Positions 34,101 to 46,100 of a stretch of 64,000 bases of DNA are shown one piece after another. Each line of letters opens with the position of its first letter. The stretch's first letter is position 1. The stretch is from Pipra filicauda (lineage: Eukaryota; Chordata; Aves; Passeriformes; Pipridae). The notes beneath the pieces are model-generated. The model saw only the letters and a list, made by a program, of their open reading frames with translations, ran no database searches and was not told where the DNA came from. A program made the position numbers and the translations under genes. The stretch is from contig NW_024104312.1 in NCBI RefSeq assembly GCF_003945595.2, forward strand, positions 930,001-994,000, in the 5' to 3' direction.

Positions 34101-37100
34101 ATTTTTTCTTCGTTGTTGTTCAAGGTTGATTTTCAAAGGCCTAACATACTGACTTGTATCTTGATTCCTCTCTCATGTGTGCTTTAGATATAAATGTAGA
34201 ATTTAACATGTTAGTATGTGAAGACACAGAAATCGGAGCTTTAAATATAGTCCTTGTTTTGTTTTGTAGCTAAGATTGGCAGGGTGGAAGGGTAGTTAAA
34301 CTTCTTCAGGGTGACCCAGTGGGTGTTGTTGGTTCAACCTAGGTTAGGGAAAAAAGCTATAGCAGCCCAGATCTCATCCAGCTTCCTGTTGACTAATGGC
34401 TGAATTTTCCAGCTGCTTAGGAGTAGCCTTTCCTACTGCGTAACCTGCCTGCCTGTTTAGTGAGCAAAGAGTACATGAAGAGAGTGCATTAGGACCAAAA
34501 GTATTTCCCATTCTTCTGAGCTGGAATAATCTTTCTAGTTCCTGTGATGTTTAGTCTGATGTTTCACAGGGCTCTTCCATGAGTCATCTTGCTGCTTTCA
34601 GGGCTCCTCTTTGTTCAAGCCACAAGGCAGCATTGCATGCAGAAATATTTGATCCAGCTGATTAAATTAAACTGTCCATTTCTTGGCTTAGTCATTTTTA
34701 ATGGGGTTATGCTGCAGAAAGAATATCCGTGTTTGCATCCTTGTAATAACAGACATATTTGAATGGAACACACTTACAGATCAAATGGCTCATAGGGTTG
34801 AAGGCCAAAAAGAAACATGCTGACTCAGATCTTCCAGAATCTGGAAAATCTGCCCCTCTCTCTGCTGAAAATACTGTTTACTTGAATGTGCAGATGTATT
34901 TCTTCCAAAGATTTTGTTTTTGTTTTAGTGTGTAAATACAGGTGTTTCTTCATATCGTAAGTTTGAAGGTTGTTTGATTTTTTTGAGAGACTTTCCAGAA
35001 CTACCAGAAAAGATGTTAGGGTTTCTGATTTAAATTTAACCAAGCTATTGTTTTAGGAGAAACAACGTATTTTTCATGTAAGGAAAGAGAGCAGATGAGT
35101 CATGATATCTGTGAGAGACCTTATCTGTGTCCTTCAGAACTGCAATTGATGATCTCTGAGGTGGACAGTTGTGCCACTTAGTCTTAGAGGAAGGAAGTAG
35201 TCATTGTTAAAACTTAAATACCTAAGCAAAAATGATGTATCCTGGAGAATTGTTTTTTCTTCTAGTGAAGATGAACCAGGGTTATCAAATTATAGATTCC
35301 TCTAGCAGTCCTTCATCCTTTGTGAGCTAGTTCTTGAGAATGAAAAATTAAGCCTAAAATGTGAAGAACCTCTTTCTGATTGAGTCTTTGTGCTGAGGAG
35401 CTAAGGTTACATTCTGCCAAAAACTTGGCTGTTCAGAGTTTGAGAAATAACTAGAGACTTGCTCTGTTGAATTTGTTGTCAAATGATATTTTGACAAGAG
35501 TGTTGGGTTCATGTATGTTTGTGAGGCATGTTTTAGATGTAATGGATTTTAATTGGAGATAATGTAGAGAACGCCTTCAGGGATCTGGGTCTCAAGGTGC
35601 TCTGCTGGGATTGATTTTTGTTCGAGATTTGAAAACTGATGTAACCTCACTGTCTTCTTTTTCTCCCTCTCTTCCTATCAGGTATCTTATCTTACTTGGC
35701 GGACAGACCACCACCTCAGTACATCCATCCCAACACTATAAATGTTGACAGCAATCCAGCATTGTCAGTCTCCAACAATCCATCGGCTCTGGATCCCTAC
35801 CAGCCCAGTGGAACCGTGGGGCTGGAACCAGGGATTGTCTCCATGGACTCCCGCACAGTGAACACACATGGTCCTCAAAATCTGCATCCTAGTGACAGCC
35901 ATGAGGTAGCACTGGATACTACAATCACCATGGAGAGCGTTTCGAGGGTAACCAGCCCTATCTCCACAGATGGGATGACAGAGGAGCTCACGATGGATGA
36001 TGTAGCCGGGGATCATTCACAGATCCCAAATGGCTCCCGGAGCCATGAACCTTTATCCGTAGACACAGTGGGGAGTAACTTGACATCGGACGCTGTGGGA
36101 CACGGCGGTGTCATTCCCATTCACGGTAGCACTTTGGAACTCCCTGTCGTCATGGAGCCCGACCACATTGGCGGGCGAGTGACAGGGATATCGGACAGCA
36201 CACTAAATGACTCCATTCATACTGTGGCCATGAGCACCAACTCCGTGAGTGTGGCGCTCTCTACCTCACACAACCTCGCTTCCCTGGACTCAGTAGCCTT
36301 GCATGAAGTGGGCCTCAGCCTTGAGCCAGTGGCGGTGTCTTCCATCAATCAGGAAGTAGCCATGGGGCCAAGTCATGTGGATGTGTCTGCAGACAATCTT
36401 GCCTTTGTACCACCCTCTCTGCAAATGGAAGACTCCAATTCGAACAAGGAGAATATGGCAACCTTGTTTACCATATGTGAGTGGACATTTCCTGCTTTCT
36501 TGGGGTAGGGTTTGTCATGCAGCTATTGTCGAGTGGGATGACAGGACTCTTGTTGCTAGTCTTACAGATTAATGGTAAAAGAAATGCTGTTTAACAAGTC
36601 CACAAAAGTTGGAACATTTGCAGTGCCAGATTAACTGTGCTGAAATGACAATATTTGGAAGTAGACATAGTAGGATGTTTTAGCATAATTCTCTTTGTAT
36701 CCATCTCCCATGTTGCCTTGAGGTTGAAAGCTGAGTCTTTATGAACCTCTTGCCTTCTGTGGATATGCAAATATTATCGTTTGAAATGAGAGATTTTTGT
36801 TTTTAAAGTCACATCACAAGTGCATGAAAAATACACAACAAATACCACCACAAACCGTACATTCAGTCAAGTGGGTATAATTGTTGAGTATGACATTGTG
36901 TGATTTTGCAAAATTTTTATTAAAACATGAGCAATCATCATGAAAATGTTATTCTCAACAGGACCTGCTGGAAAAAAAGAGCAGAGAGAGAAGGAACATT
37001 TTAATATTTCTAATTATTCTCATCAAAGCACTTTAGTCCAGAGGTTAGTTGATCTCATAGGGAGAGAGGAGCACTGAGTACTGCACTCTCAATCCTGTTA

Positions 37101-40100
37101 TCATTCAAGGAGTGGTGTTTGAGAACTGTGAAGTTCTCATTTGCTGGGACAGAGATTTGAACTTTCACCTGCAGCATGTCTGGATTCTCGCCTCTAAAGC
37201 ATAAGGTCAGCTTTTATAATCATTTTTATTAGCTGTGGTAGCATTGCTGAGGGCTGCTCTTTATGCAGCCTGGCCCTACAACTGCCAGGACCTTATGGCT
37301 AGCTTTGCCTGCAGAGCATACTTTAAGAAATTGGAAGACGGAGCGCCTTGGTTAAAATTGGGAGAGGTGCAGTTTGGTGCAAAGTGTCTAGTCAGACAAT
37401 TGAATTAAACTTTTTGTTCTGTGGGATAAAATATAACTTAAAATCAGGTGGGCATAGAACTGTGATGAATTTACCACTCCTAAAGGAAGAGTTTTGCAGT
37501 TAATGCACTCAGAAGTTCCTACAGGCATCTGTTGCGTGTTGAGCAAATAATGATCAAAATACTGTGGAATCCAACATGCTTGTGGTGAAATCACTTCTCT
37601 TATTCAAAGTGGGATTGGAAGTGCCAGTTTATTGTTGCTATACTTAACACAGTCCTAAGCTGTTTCCCAGATGATGCTCCCCTTTGGTAGGATAATAAAA
37701 TGGCTGTTGCATGCCTAGTGCTTTCATGTGATTTGCAAAACAGATTCTTGACTTGGGAAGGTTTAAATTTTAACTTTGTATTGTTGTTTCTAAACTTCTC
37801 GTGAATAAAACATGAATTTGTGTCCAGACAGGTGACAGCAAGGACAAGGAGTTGGTTTAGAGCCCCTTGGTGGTTTTTCCTCACTGAGAAGACAGGAGTC
37901 AGGGCCTTTTTCAGAAAACTTTTTACACTGTTCTTAAGCAGGAAATAAGAAGTGTGCCTTTGCTACAGTCTTGAATGTTTGTGAAACTTCTAAGTAGCCC
38001 CTTTTGTGGTCATCTTTGTTGACAGTTCTGGGTATCCAAATCAGTGAAGTAATGACTGGGTATTTTTGTTTGGTTGTTTTTTTGGGCATTATTTGGAAAG
38101 GACAGGCATGGAAAGTGTATTTGACTTTCTGTAGAATGTGAGATTTTTTTTTTTCAACTTCTTAAAAATATATGAATCCCTGAACCTTTCCAAGTGGAAG
38201 TGTCTCATGCCTAGAACTTTTCTTCCCTGCCTCTCCTTGGAGCTGTAGTTGGTGTGTGCTAGGCAATGCTTAAAAGCAGCTGTTCCAGATAGTGGTTCTC
38301 ATACTCAGATCTGGCTGTTGTCATTGCTTTACTCCTGCATATCACCTGTGCACATGAAGCAATGCTTATATAGACTCTACCTAATCATTTTTTGAATACC
38401 TTGCTGTCTGTAACTGTGTAGTTGCTCAAACTGTACTTTTTGGGGGTCCGATTCTGGTACTCTGATGTATGAAGGGAATGTCTGAAAATTATCTTTAAAC
38501 ATGTAAGAATGGAGCTGCTGTTTAGGCCTGCCGAAGACTAGTTCTGCGATAGGTCTTTTATACTGGAGTTGGGTCATCAACAGGCCAAAGAAGGTCTTTG
38601 TGGAGATCCTGATTAGTTAGCTGAGCATCTTTCTTCTTCAGAATAGTGATTCATCAGGAGAGTGGTTGCTGAGTAGGTGTTGGTTGCTCCATCTGTAGAG
38701 AATTAAAATTACATAGTTTTTCTAGATGAAATAATAATGCTGTAGAGAGCATTTTATGATGTACCTTTTCTCAGAGTTATTAGACTGAAGACTTTCAGTG
38801 GTTTCTTTTTCAGCAGTACTTCTGCTGAATGATAGATTGGGAAAGCGATGGTACTGATTCTTCTTGGGCTTTTGTTTTTGTTCCATTCAGTGACATACTC
38901 ATACTGTATGAGTTTATTGCAGTGAGTCCTTCAAAAGTAACAGTAAAGTGAGGTTTTTGCTGCTGTAAAGATTTACACAGTCTGAATTCAAATGAAGGTA
39001 AAGGGATATCTGAGTTCAAATTAGAAACATTTTAGAAAGAAGACCTTTCTGTCCCCTTGCATGGATATCCTTGAGGTTCTACGTGCAAGAAGTGTTTCCG
39101 GTAAATTCCAAAAATGTATCCAGTTAGAAAGTGTTTGGTTTGGTATGTCTTAGATTTTTCTGCCAATAAAGTTCATTGCACTCGTGATCAGAGTAAAAAT
39201 GGCTCTCACATCATCAGCGTTGCTGCCAGCTCTGGGGAGACTACTATCCATTTTGCAGTAAGGTTGATGAAGAGTGGACTCTGTCCCATTGCTAGATTCC
39301 CCTGCAGGGATACTCTGGAGTCTAGGAAGGTAGGTAGAGATTCTCACATTTGATCTGAATTGGACAGGAACAGTGACATCTATGTCAGTGCCCATCTGAC
39401 TGTAATAATATGGTCTGTATTCTTCTGAGTAAAACATATTTAGTGGACAAGTTGAACCTGATAGAACCAGACTTTGTCAGGAACTGAGCCGAAGCATATT
39501 GGTAGAGAGCTGATTGCACCATGGGAGCTGTTGCATCTTTTTAATCCCTGTTGTCCTTCTCCCTCTCCGCAGGGTGCACACTGTGTGACAAGGCGTATCC
39601 GTCGGACTGCCCAGACCACGGGCCCGTCACCTTTGTCCCTGACACCCCGATAGAGAGCCGAGCCCGGCTTTCCCTCCCTAAGCAGCTCGTCCTCCGGCAG
39701 TCTATCATGGGAGCTGAGGCGGGTAAGAATCATGTTACTGTGTGTTTCTCTGCAGCAGTTTAAAATACACTCACTGCCTGAAATCCAAAACCATGGGGAT
39801 ATTAATGTGGGAAAGAAACACTGGAGAAGAGAGGTGCTTCCCTCATCCGTAATCACCCTGACTTACATTATCCAAGAGCTTCTTGTGCTCTGGTTACTGC
39901 GTAGACTTCAACTATACTGTAGGGCTGTTGCCGTAGTGTGGCACATCGTAAGGTCAAGCACAAGCAAGATACGGTGTTTATTTTTATCGTGTTGGACAAC
40001 TCAGGCACAGCTTTGATAAGAAAACATTGCAGCAGTTGCAGTTTGGGAGAAGGCAACAATTAGAAATAATAGAGGAGATTTCTGTCTGCTCGTTCATCAG

Positions 40101-43100
40101 CTTGGTTTGCTACCTGTGGGTCTTCTGGACTTCTGCACTCTCATTGGAGTATTGATCATAAGTGCCTCTATTTTTTTCCCTCCCTTCATTTACATTTGGC
40201 ATGTAGGCTGTGACCTTGTCACTGGATGTGGACCTTGTTACTGTATTTCACGCCATTGTCACCTGGAAATCGAAGAGTACAATGCAATACCCTAAGGATC
40301 TGAAGGCTAGAGAAGAATGTGATTATTGGCTTGCTTAGTGATGCTGCTTGTTGAGAGTAGATTACATCTGTTCTTTTCAAGCTGCACTAGTTTCCAGTTT
40401 ATTCCTAAAAGCTACTCAGTGTATTCATGTAGACCTATATATATAAATGTTTAATAATAAATAATATACATGCAGGAATCCCTCTGCCCATGACAGAAAT
40501 ACAGCTGCCTCTGGGGAGAAATGCAGAAGCTGCTTAACAATGCCCAGCAACAATTCTGGAAATTCCTGGGGATTAGGTAGGCAAAATGTAGTTAATGAAA
40601 CTAGTATTTTCTGCTTCTGCAGAAAGTGCCATGAAAACTTTAATTGGTAGAAGTGGCTAGGATGTTAGTTTTATAGCTTACTGAAAAGTAAATTACTTGC
40701 TTCTGACAAAATAAATATTTATAATTAGAACAAAGCGGCTCCCAATGGTGTCATGTGGTGGTGGTGGTTCTTGTCTCCGCCTTAGGTGTGTTTCACATGT
40801 GAAGTAGAAGCTTTGATGATCTTATGCCTAGATATTATCCCTGGAGCATTATCTCATAAACCTTCCACTTCCTTATTATGCATGATTAGTTGTTTAAACC
40901 ATTGAGTTCTTCAGATTTGGGTCTTCTCCTGATAGGTGTGTGGACACGAGAAACCATTCCTGTGCGGACTTGTTTTGGACCTTTGATTGGACAGCAGAGC
41001 CATTCTCTGGAGGTGGCCGACTGGACAGACAAAGCAGCCAGTCACATCTGGAAGGTCAGTGGGTGTTCTGGCTCGTAGATCTGCCAACATGCCTTTATCT
41101 GGTGAAACTTGCCACATGACACAGCAACTTCAACGTTATCATCCTTGCCAAAAGTCAAAAGTAAAGCAATTTGATTGTTTAATGCTTAATATCGGCATAA
41201 CAGAGCTGTATACCATGTAATATGCTGGTAATCAATTTTGAAGTACAAAAATCTTCTTTAATGCCTTTTTTTTATAGGGCTATATGTGGTTTCCACTGTT
41301 TGTGTGGAGTTGCAGCAGAGATTATATATGATTCACTAGGCAGCACTTGTTTGTTTCGTATCACTGTTTATTGAAAGTTCCCCTAGGTGATGAATGATTT
41401 GTTTTAGGAAAGATGCTTTAAAGCTTTCTTTTCCCCATCGTTTCATGTTCAGAAAATAAACTTGATTTATATAAATAAAACATGTACTGTTTGCCCAGAT
41501 ATTATTATTCACAAAACTTGGTTTGTAAGAAAAGCAGTCAAATGCATTTCTGGTGGGAGCTAAAGGTGATGTGTGGGAAAGATGCTGATAAACAGGTTTT
41601 CTAGCCTCCCGGGTAGCAGAGAAGTCAAGATTGCCGTGTGAAGAGGAAAATAAGGAGTAAAAACAGGGCTGTGGTCTTGGCAATGGCAATGGAGACTTCT
41701 CAGCTTGTTCTAGGTAAACACGTCCTCTCTTAAAGAAGCTGGCTTTGACTGCATTTATTGCTGTACTTTATCCTAAGATTGCATTTGTTTTCCTGATAGA
41801 TCTATCACAGTGGTGTCCTGGAGTTCTGCCTCATTACAACTGATGAAAATGAATGTAACTGGATGATGTTTGTACGCAAAGCCAGGTGAGAACCACCTGT
41901 ACTGTGCTAAGTAGCTTTGAGTCTTGAGCTGCAGGCTCATGAAGGCTGTACAGAAAAGAGAAAGATAATGATCACAGAATATTCTGAGTGGGAAGGAACC
42001 CACAAGAATCATCGAGTCCAGCCCTTAAGTGAATGGTCCATAGGGGGATCAAACCCAGACCTTGGCAATATTAGCACCACGCTCTAACCACCTGAGCTGA
42101 TCTTGGGGTGTACTGGAGAGTGTGTCCACTGCTGCACTGCCTGCCCAGAGGGGGGTGAGCTTGGGGCCAAGGGACCTTCAAGAGTTACCTGGGCATCTTG
42201 AACTGGTGGGGAGAATGAAACAGAAGACACAGTGGAGAATGTTACAGGAGAACTGGTACACAAGCTGTCTTAAAATAGCCCCAGACTTGCCCCCATACTT
42301 TGTTTCCCTTGTTCTAAAGCTTTAAACCAGGTTCTTTTTATGGTAACTTATTGTGTATTAGGTTGTTACTGCTTTCCCTCCCTATTCCTTTTGGATATGT
42401 CTGTGAAGGTGATGTTGATTGTCTTTTTGATTTTAATACTTTATTAGCAAAGTGTGCCTGAGTTCTTTTGGCCAAGTTCCAAGCTCTTACAGCTTGCAAA
42501 AGCTGTCCTTTTCAGTCTTTCCAGAGCCTGCAGTGAAAACTGTCTGGACTGGCTTAAGTATTGCTCCATCCATAGTCCACTGAGAAGGCTTTGCTCTGTG
42601 ACACAAAGTAGGTTTCTCCTAGAGTTCACTTCATTGCTCCCATATGCAAGAGTCAAGAAATGTAATGCTTGATCTCCCACTGCAGTGGGGCAGTTTGCTG
42701 GTTTCAAACACTGGGAACAAACATATGCAAGATACTGCTTCAAAAGATCAATGACCACATCTTGGAAATGGAAATCAAGAGGATTTTTTTTAAGATAATT
42801 TTGCTTTAAGGCATTACTGATGTTTTCTCCCTCATGCATTCTCTTTTTCTTGAGGGAGTTAATATGAAAAATACATAGATTTCTGTAGTTTCTTAGGAGA
42901 TCATAAACTCTCTTCTCTCAGCCCACTCCAATGTGTATTAATAATATTCTCAGCAGTAGTGTGAAAAATGCATCATTTGGTGGAGCAGATTGGCTCTCAA
43001 GGTCCAGTTTTCCTTTCCCTTAATAAAGAAGGACAGAAGTGACAGACATGAAAGTTTTTATAATGTGCTGAGAAGCACTGAGGTTCTCTCACTACCTATT

Positions 43101-46100
43101 TATAGGAATCTCCATCTTTTCTCTCTCAAAAAGTCAATACTTCTGGAGGGCTTTTATTCATACCTCTTGTTATTGCTATAGGAACCGGGAAGAGCAGAAT
43201 CTGGTAGCTTATCCTCACGATGGAAAAATTTACTTCTGCACCTCTCGGGACATCCCACCTGAACATGAGCTTCTCTTTTATTACAGTCGGGACTATGCAC
43301 GACAGCTTGGTAAGTAAGCACTCGTTTTTGTTGGCTTTGCAGGGAGTACCCACCTTGAATTCCCTTTTAGTGCCATCCCTGGGTGCTGTGACTTGGGAGT
43401 GCATTATGTTCCTTCTCAATTCCTATTTGTGCATGTCATAGTTTCCTTTTACATTTCATGACTACAGAGTACCATCTTTTAAAAGAAACATTCCCCTATC
43501 TAATTCCACTGATCAGGAGTAAAAGATCACAGTTTTGAAGAAAGAGCGTTGTTTTTCTTCTGTTCATCCACTAAGGGATGCTAAGGGAGTTTTGCTAGCT
43601 GAAGATGTTCCTATCCTCCCTCACCTGTGGTTGTGATAATTTTGATTTGGTGGAGCTGTGCTCAAAACTGTTTCAAAGTTTGGCCCCTCAAAACATTTGA
43701 AATGACCTACCTAAAAGTGTTGAAAAGCAAGCACTGTAGCTGAAAGGAACAAAGGTGAAAAAACCTCTGCAGCTGGCTTTGCTACCACAGACAAAGTGTT
43801 TACATGGATCTTGCTCATGCTGTTAGGCCTTACCGTGCCTCATTAAAAGTGATGCTTTTGTGCTCACAGGTGTCCCTGAACATCCAGACGTGCACATCTG
43901 CCACTGTGGAAAGGAATGCGCTTCCTATGTGGACTTCAAGGCCCATTTGAGCAGCCATATTCACAACCACCTCCCCAGTCAGGGGCACAGCAGCAACCAT
44001 GGGCCAGGCCATGGAAAGGAAAGGAAGTGGAAGTGCTCCATGTGCCCCCAGGCTTTCATCTCCCCTTCCAAGCTCCATGTCCACTTCATGGGGCACATGG
44101 GCATGAAGCCGCACAAGTGCGATTTCTGTAGCAAAGCTTTCAGTGATCCCAGCAACTTACGGACACACCTCAAGATACACACAGGTGAGGGTTGGGGGCT
44201 TTGTAGAGATGCCTCTGCTAGGAAATCATTGGGGCAGGGTCTGTTTTCTCTGATTCCATGGCCAGTTGGCAGAACAGAGCTTGCGTCCGTAAATATAAGC
44301 TCTTAGAAACACAGAATCATAGAATATTTTGGATTGAAAGGGACCTTTAAAAATAATACTCCAAAACCCCCCACCATGGACAGGGACATCTGCTAGATCA
44401 GTCACTCCGAGCCCCATCCAGCCTACCCTCGAACAGTTCCAATGGTGGGGCATCTGCAACTTCTCTGGGCAACCTGTTCCAGTGCCTCACCATCCCCATT
44501 GTAAAAAAAAAAAAGTCTTCTTTATGTCCGATTTAAATCTGTTTTCTTTCAGTTTAAAAGCATTGCTCCTTGCCCTTGTTACTACAGGCCTTGGTAAAAA
44601 GTCTCTCTTTCTTGAAATCCCCCTTTAAGTATTGAAAGGCTGCAATAAGGTCTCCCTGGAACCTTCTATTCTGCAGGCTAAACAGCCCTAACTCTCAGCC
44701 TGTTTTCACAGAAGAGGTGCTTCAGCCCTCTGACTATCTTCATGGCCCTCCTTCAGACCTGCCCTAACATCCCCATGTCTTTCTTGTACTGGGGACCTTA
44801 GAACTGGATGCAGTACTCCAGGTGGAGTCTCAAAAGAGCAGATAAGAGGAGGAGAATCGCCTCCCTCAACCTGCCTTTCTAAGAATGGATTCTTAGATTC
44901 ATGTCTGTCTACAGGAATGATCTCCAGTCCATGTTGACCCCACTTAATGCCTGAGCAGTGCCTGAGAGAGCGCCGGTTGGGTGGGATAGGAGTGAGCTGG
45001 ATTCAGTGGTGTGGGTGCTTATAGAACAGTATGTAGACCTGTGATTTGGTTGATTGTGCCACGTCTAAAAACATTTGATGATTGCATCTAATTGGCCTTC
45101 ATCTGGGAGACAGAAAACCTTTGTTCCCACACAGCAGGTCCAGCGCTGGTAGCTGCGATAAAACAAGGGTTCCCTTCTGCTCGCAAGAAGGACACCGGGT
45201 TTGAGAGCTATTAATGTGGCCAGTTGTCCACTTAAATACAGGCCTGAGATCTTTCCTACTTGAATTGTTTTTTGTCTTAAGGAAATGGCACAAAACTGAA
45301 ATTGGCAACTGTAGCATCAGACTGTTATGGATTAGGCTCAGCTGTGTCACTCATCAAAAGTAAAGTCTGAACATGCTGTTGACTTCTGTGGGCATTGGGG
45401 TATCACTAGAGACTTTGGGGATAAAGGGGGAATTGCCAGCAGATCAGGGAATGAGCACTAACAGAGGAAAACAAAATAGAGATTTTTCAGCTGTGTAAGA
45501 AGAGAGGAAATATGAAAAGGCATGGATTTAACACTGAGGGAGGACAGGGGAGAGGGTGAAGGTCAGGTTACAGGCCAGCAATTGACAGTTGGATATTTTT
45601 GCCTATTGGGAATCAAAGAATGGAAGTCACTGAACTGGAAAAGGAATAAAACTGGGGGTTTGGTGCCTCAAGTCAAGCATAGAAAGCTGTAGGCTTAGTA
45701 GTCAGGAGTTTTAATAAACTGATCAACTACAAATGTGATATACACAACCTCAGAACACTCAGTGGGGTGGGATTCAAATGGTATTCAAACTTAGTGTGAA
45801 TTCAGTAGTGTGCAGGGCTTTTGAACTATTTCTGGCAAAGAATAGTGGAAGAACTACAGATAAGTGCAAAAATGGGATAAAACATAGGAGTTATCAAAGG
45901 GCCAGTGAGCTTTGTACCTGTGTGTTTGTTAGATAAGAGAACTTGTTTTTGTAGACAAAGGCAATGCAGTGCTTCAAATGTGGCTGGGCTCTGGTAAGGC
46001 ATCAGATACGGTTCCTGTGGGAAATGGGATGTGGAGATGGGGATGTACTAATGTACAGTAACTAGATGGTTACCATGGTTACTATTACAAAAGAAGCTAA

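Noticed and set aside
42040..42108. A functional tRNA-Ile gene
   Set aside because: The acceptor-stem ends do not pair, the body is mutated, and it is fused to a CR1-like tail. It is a SINE.
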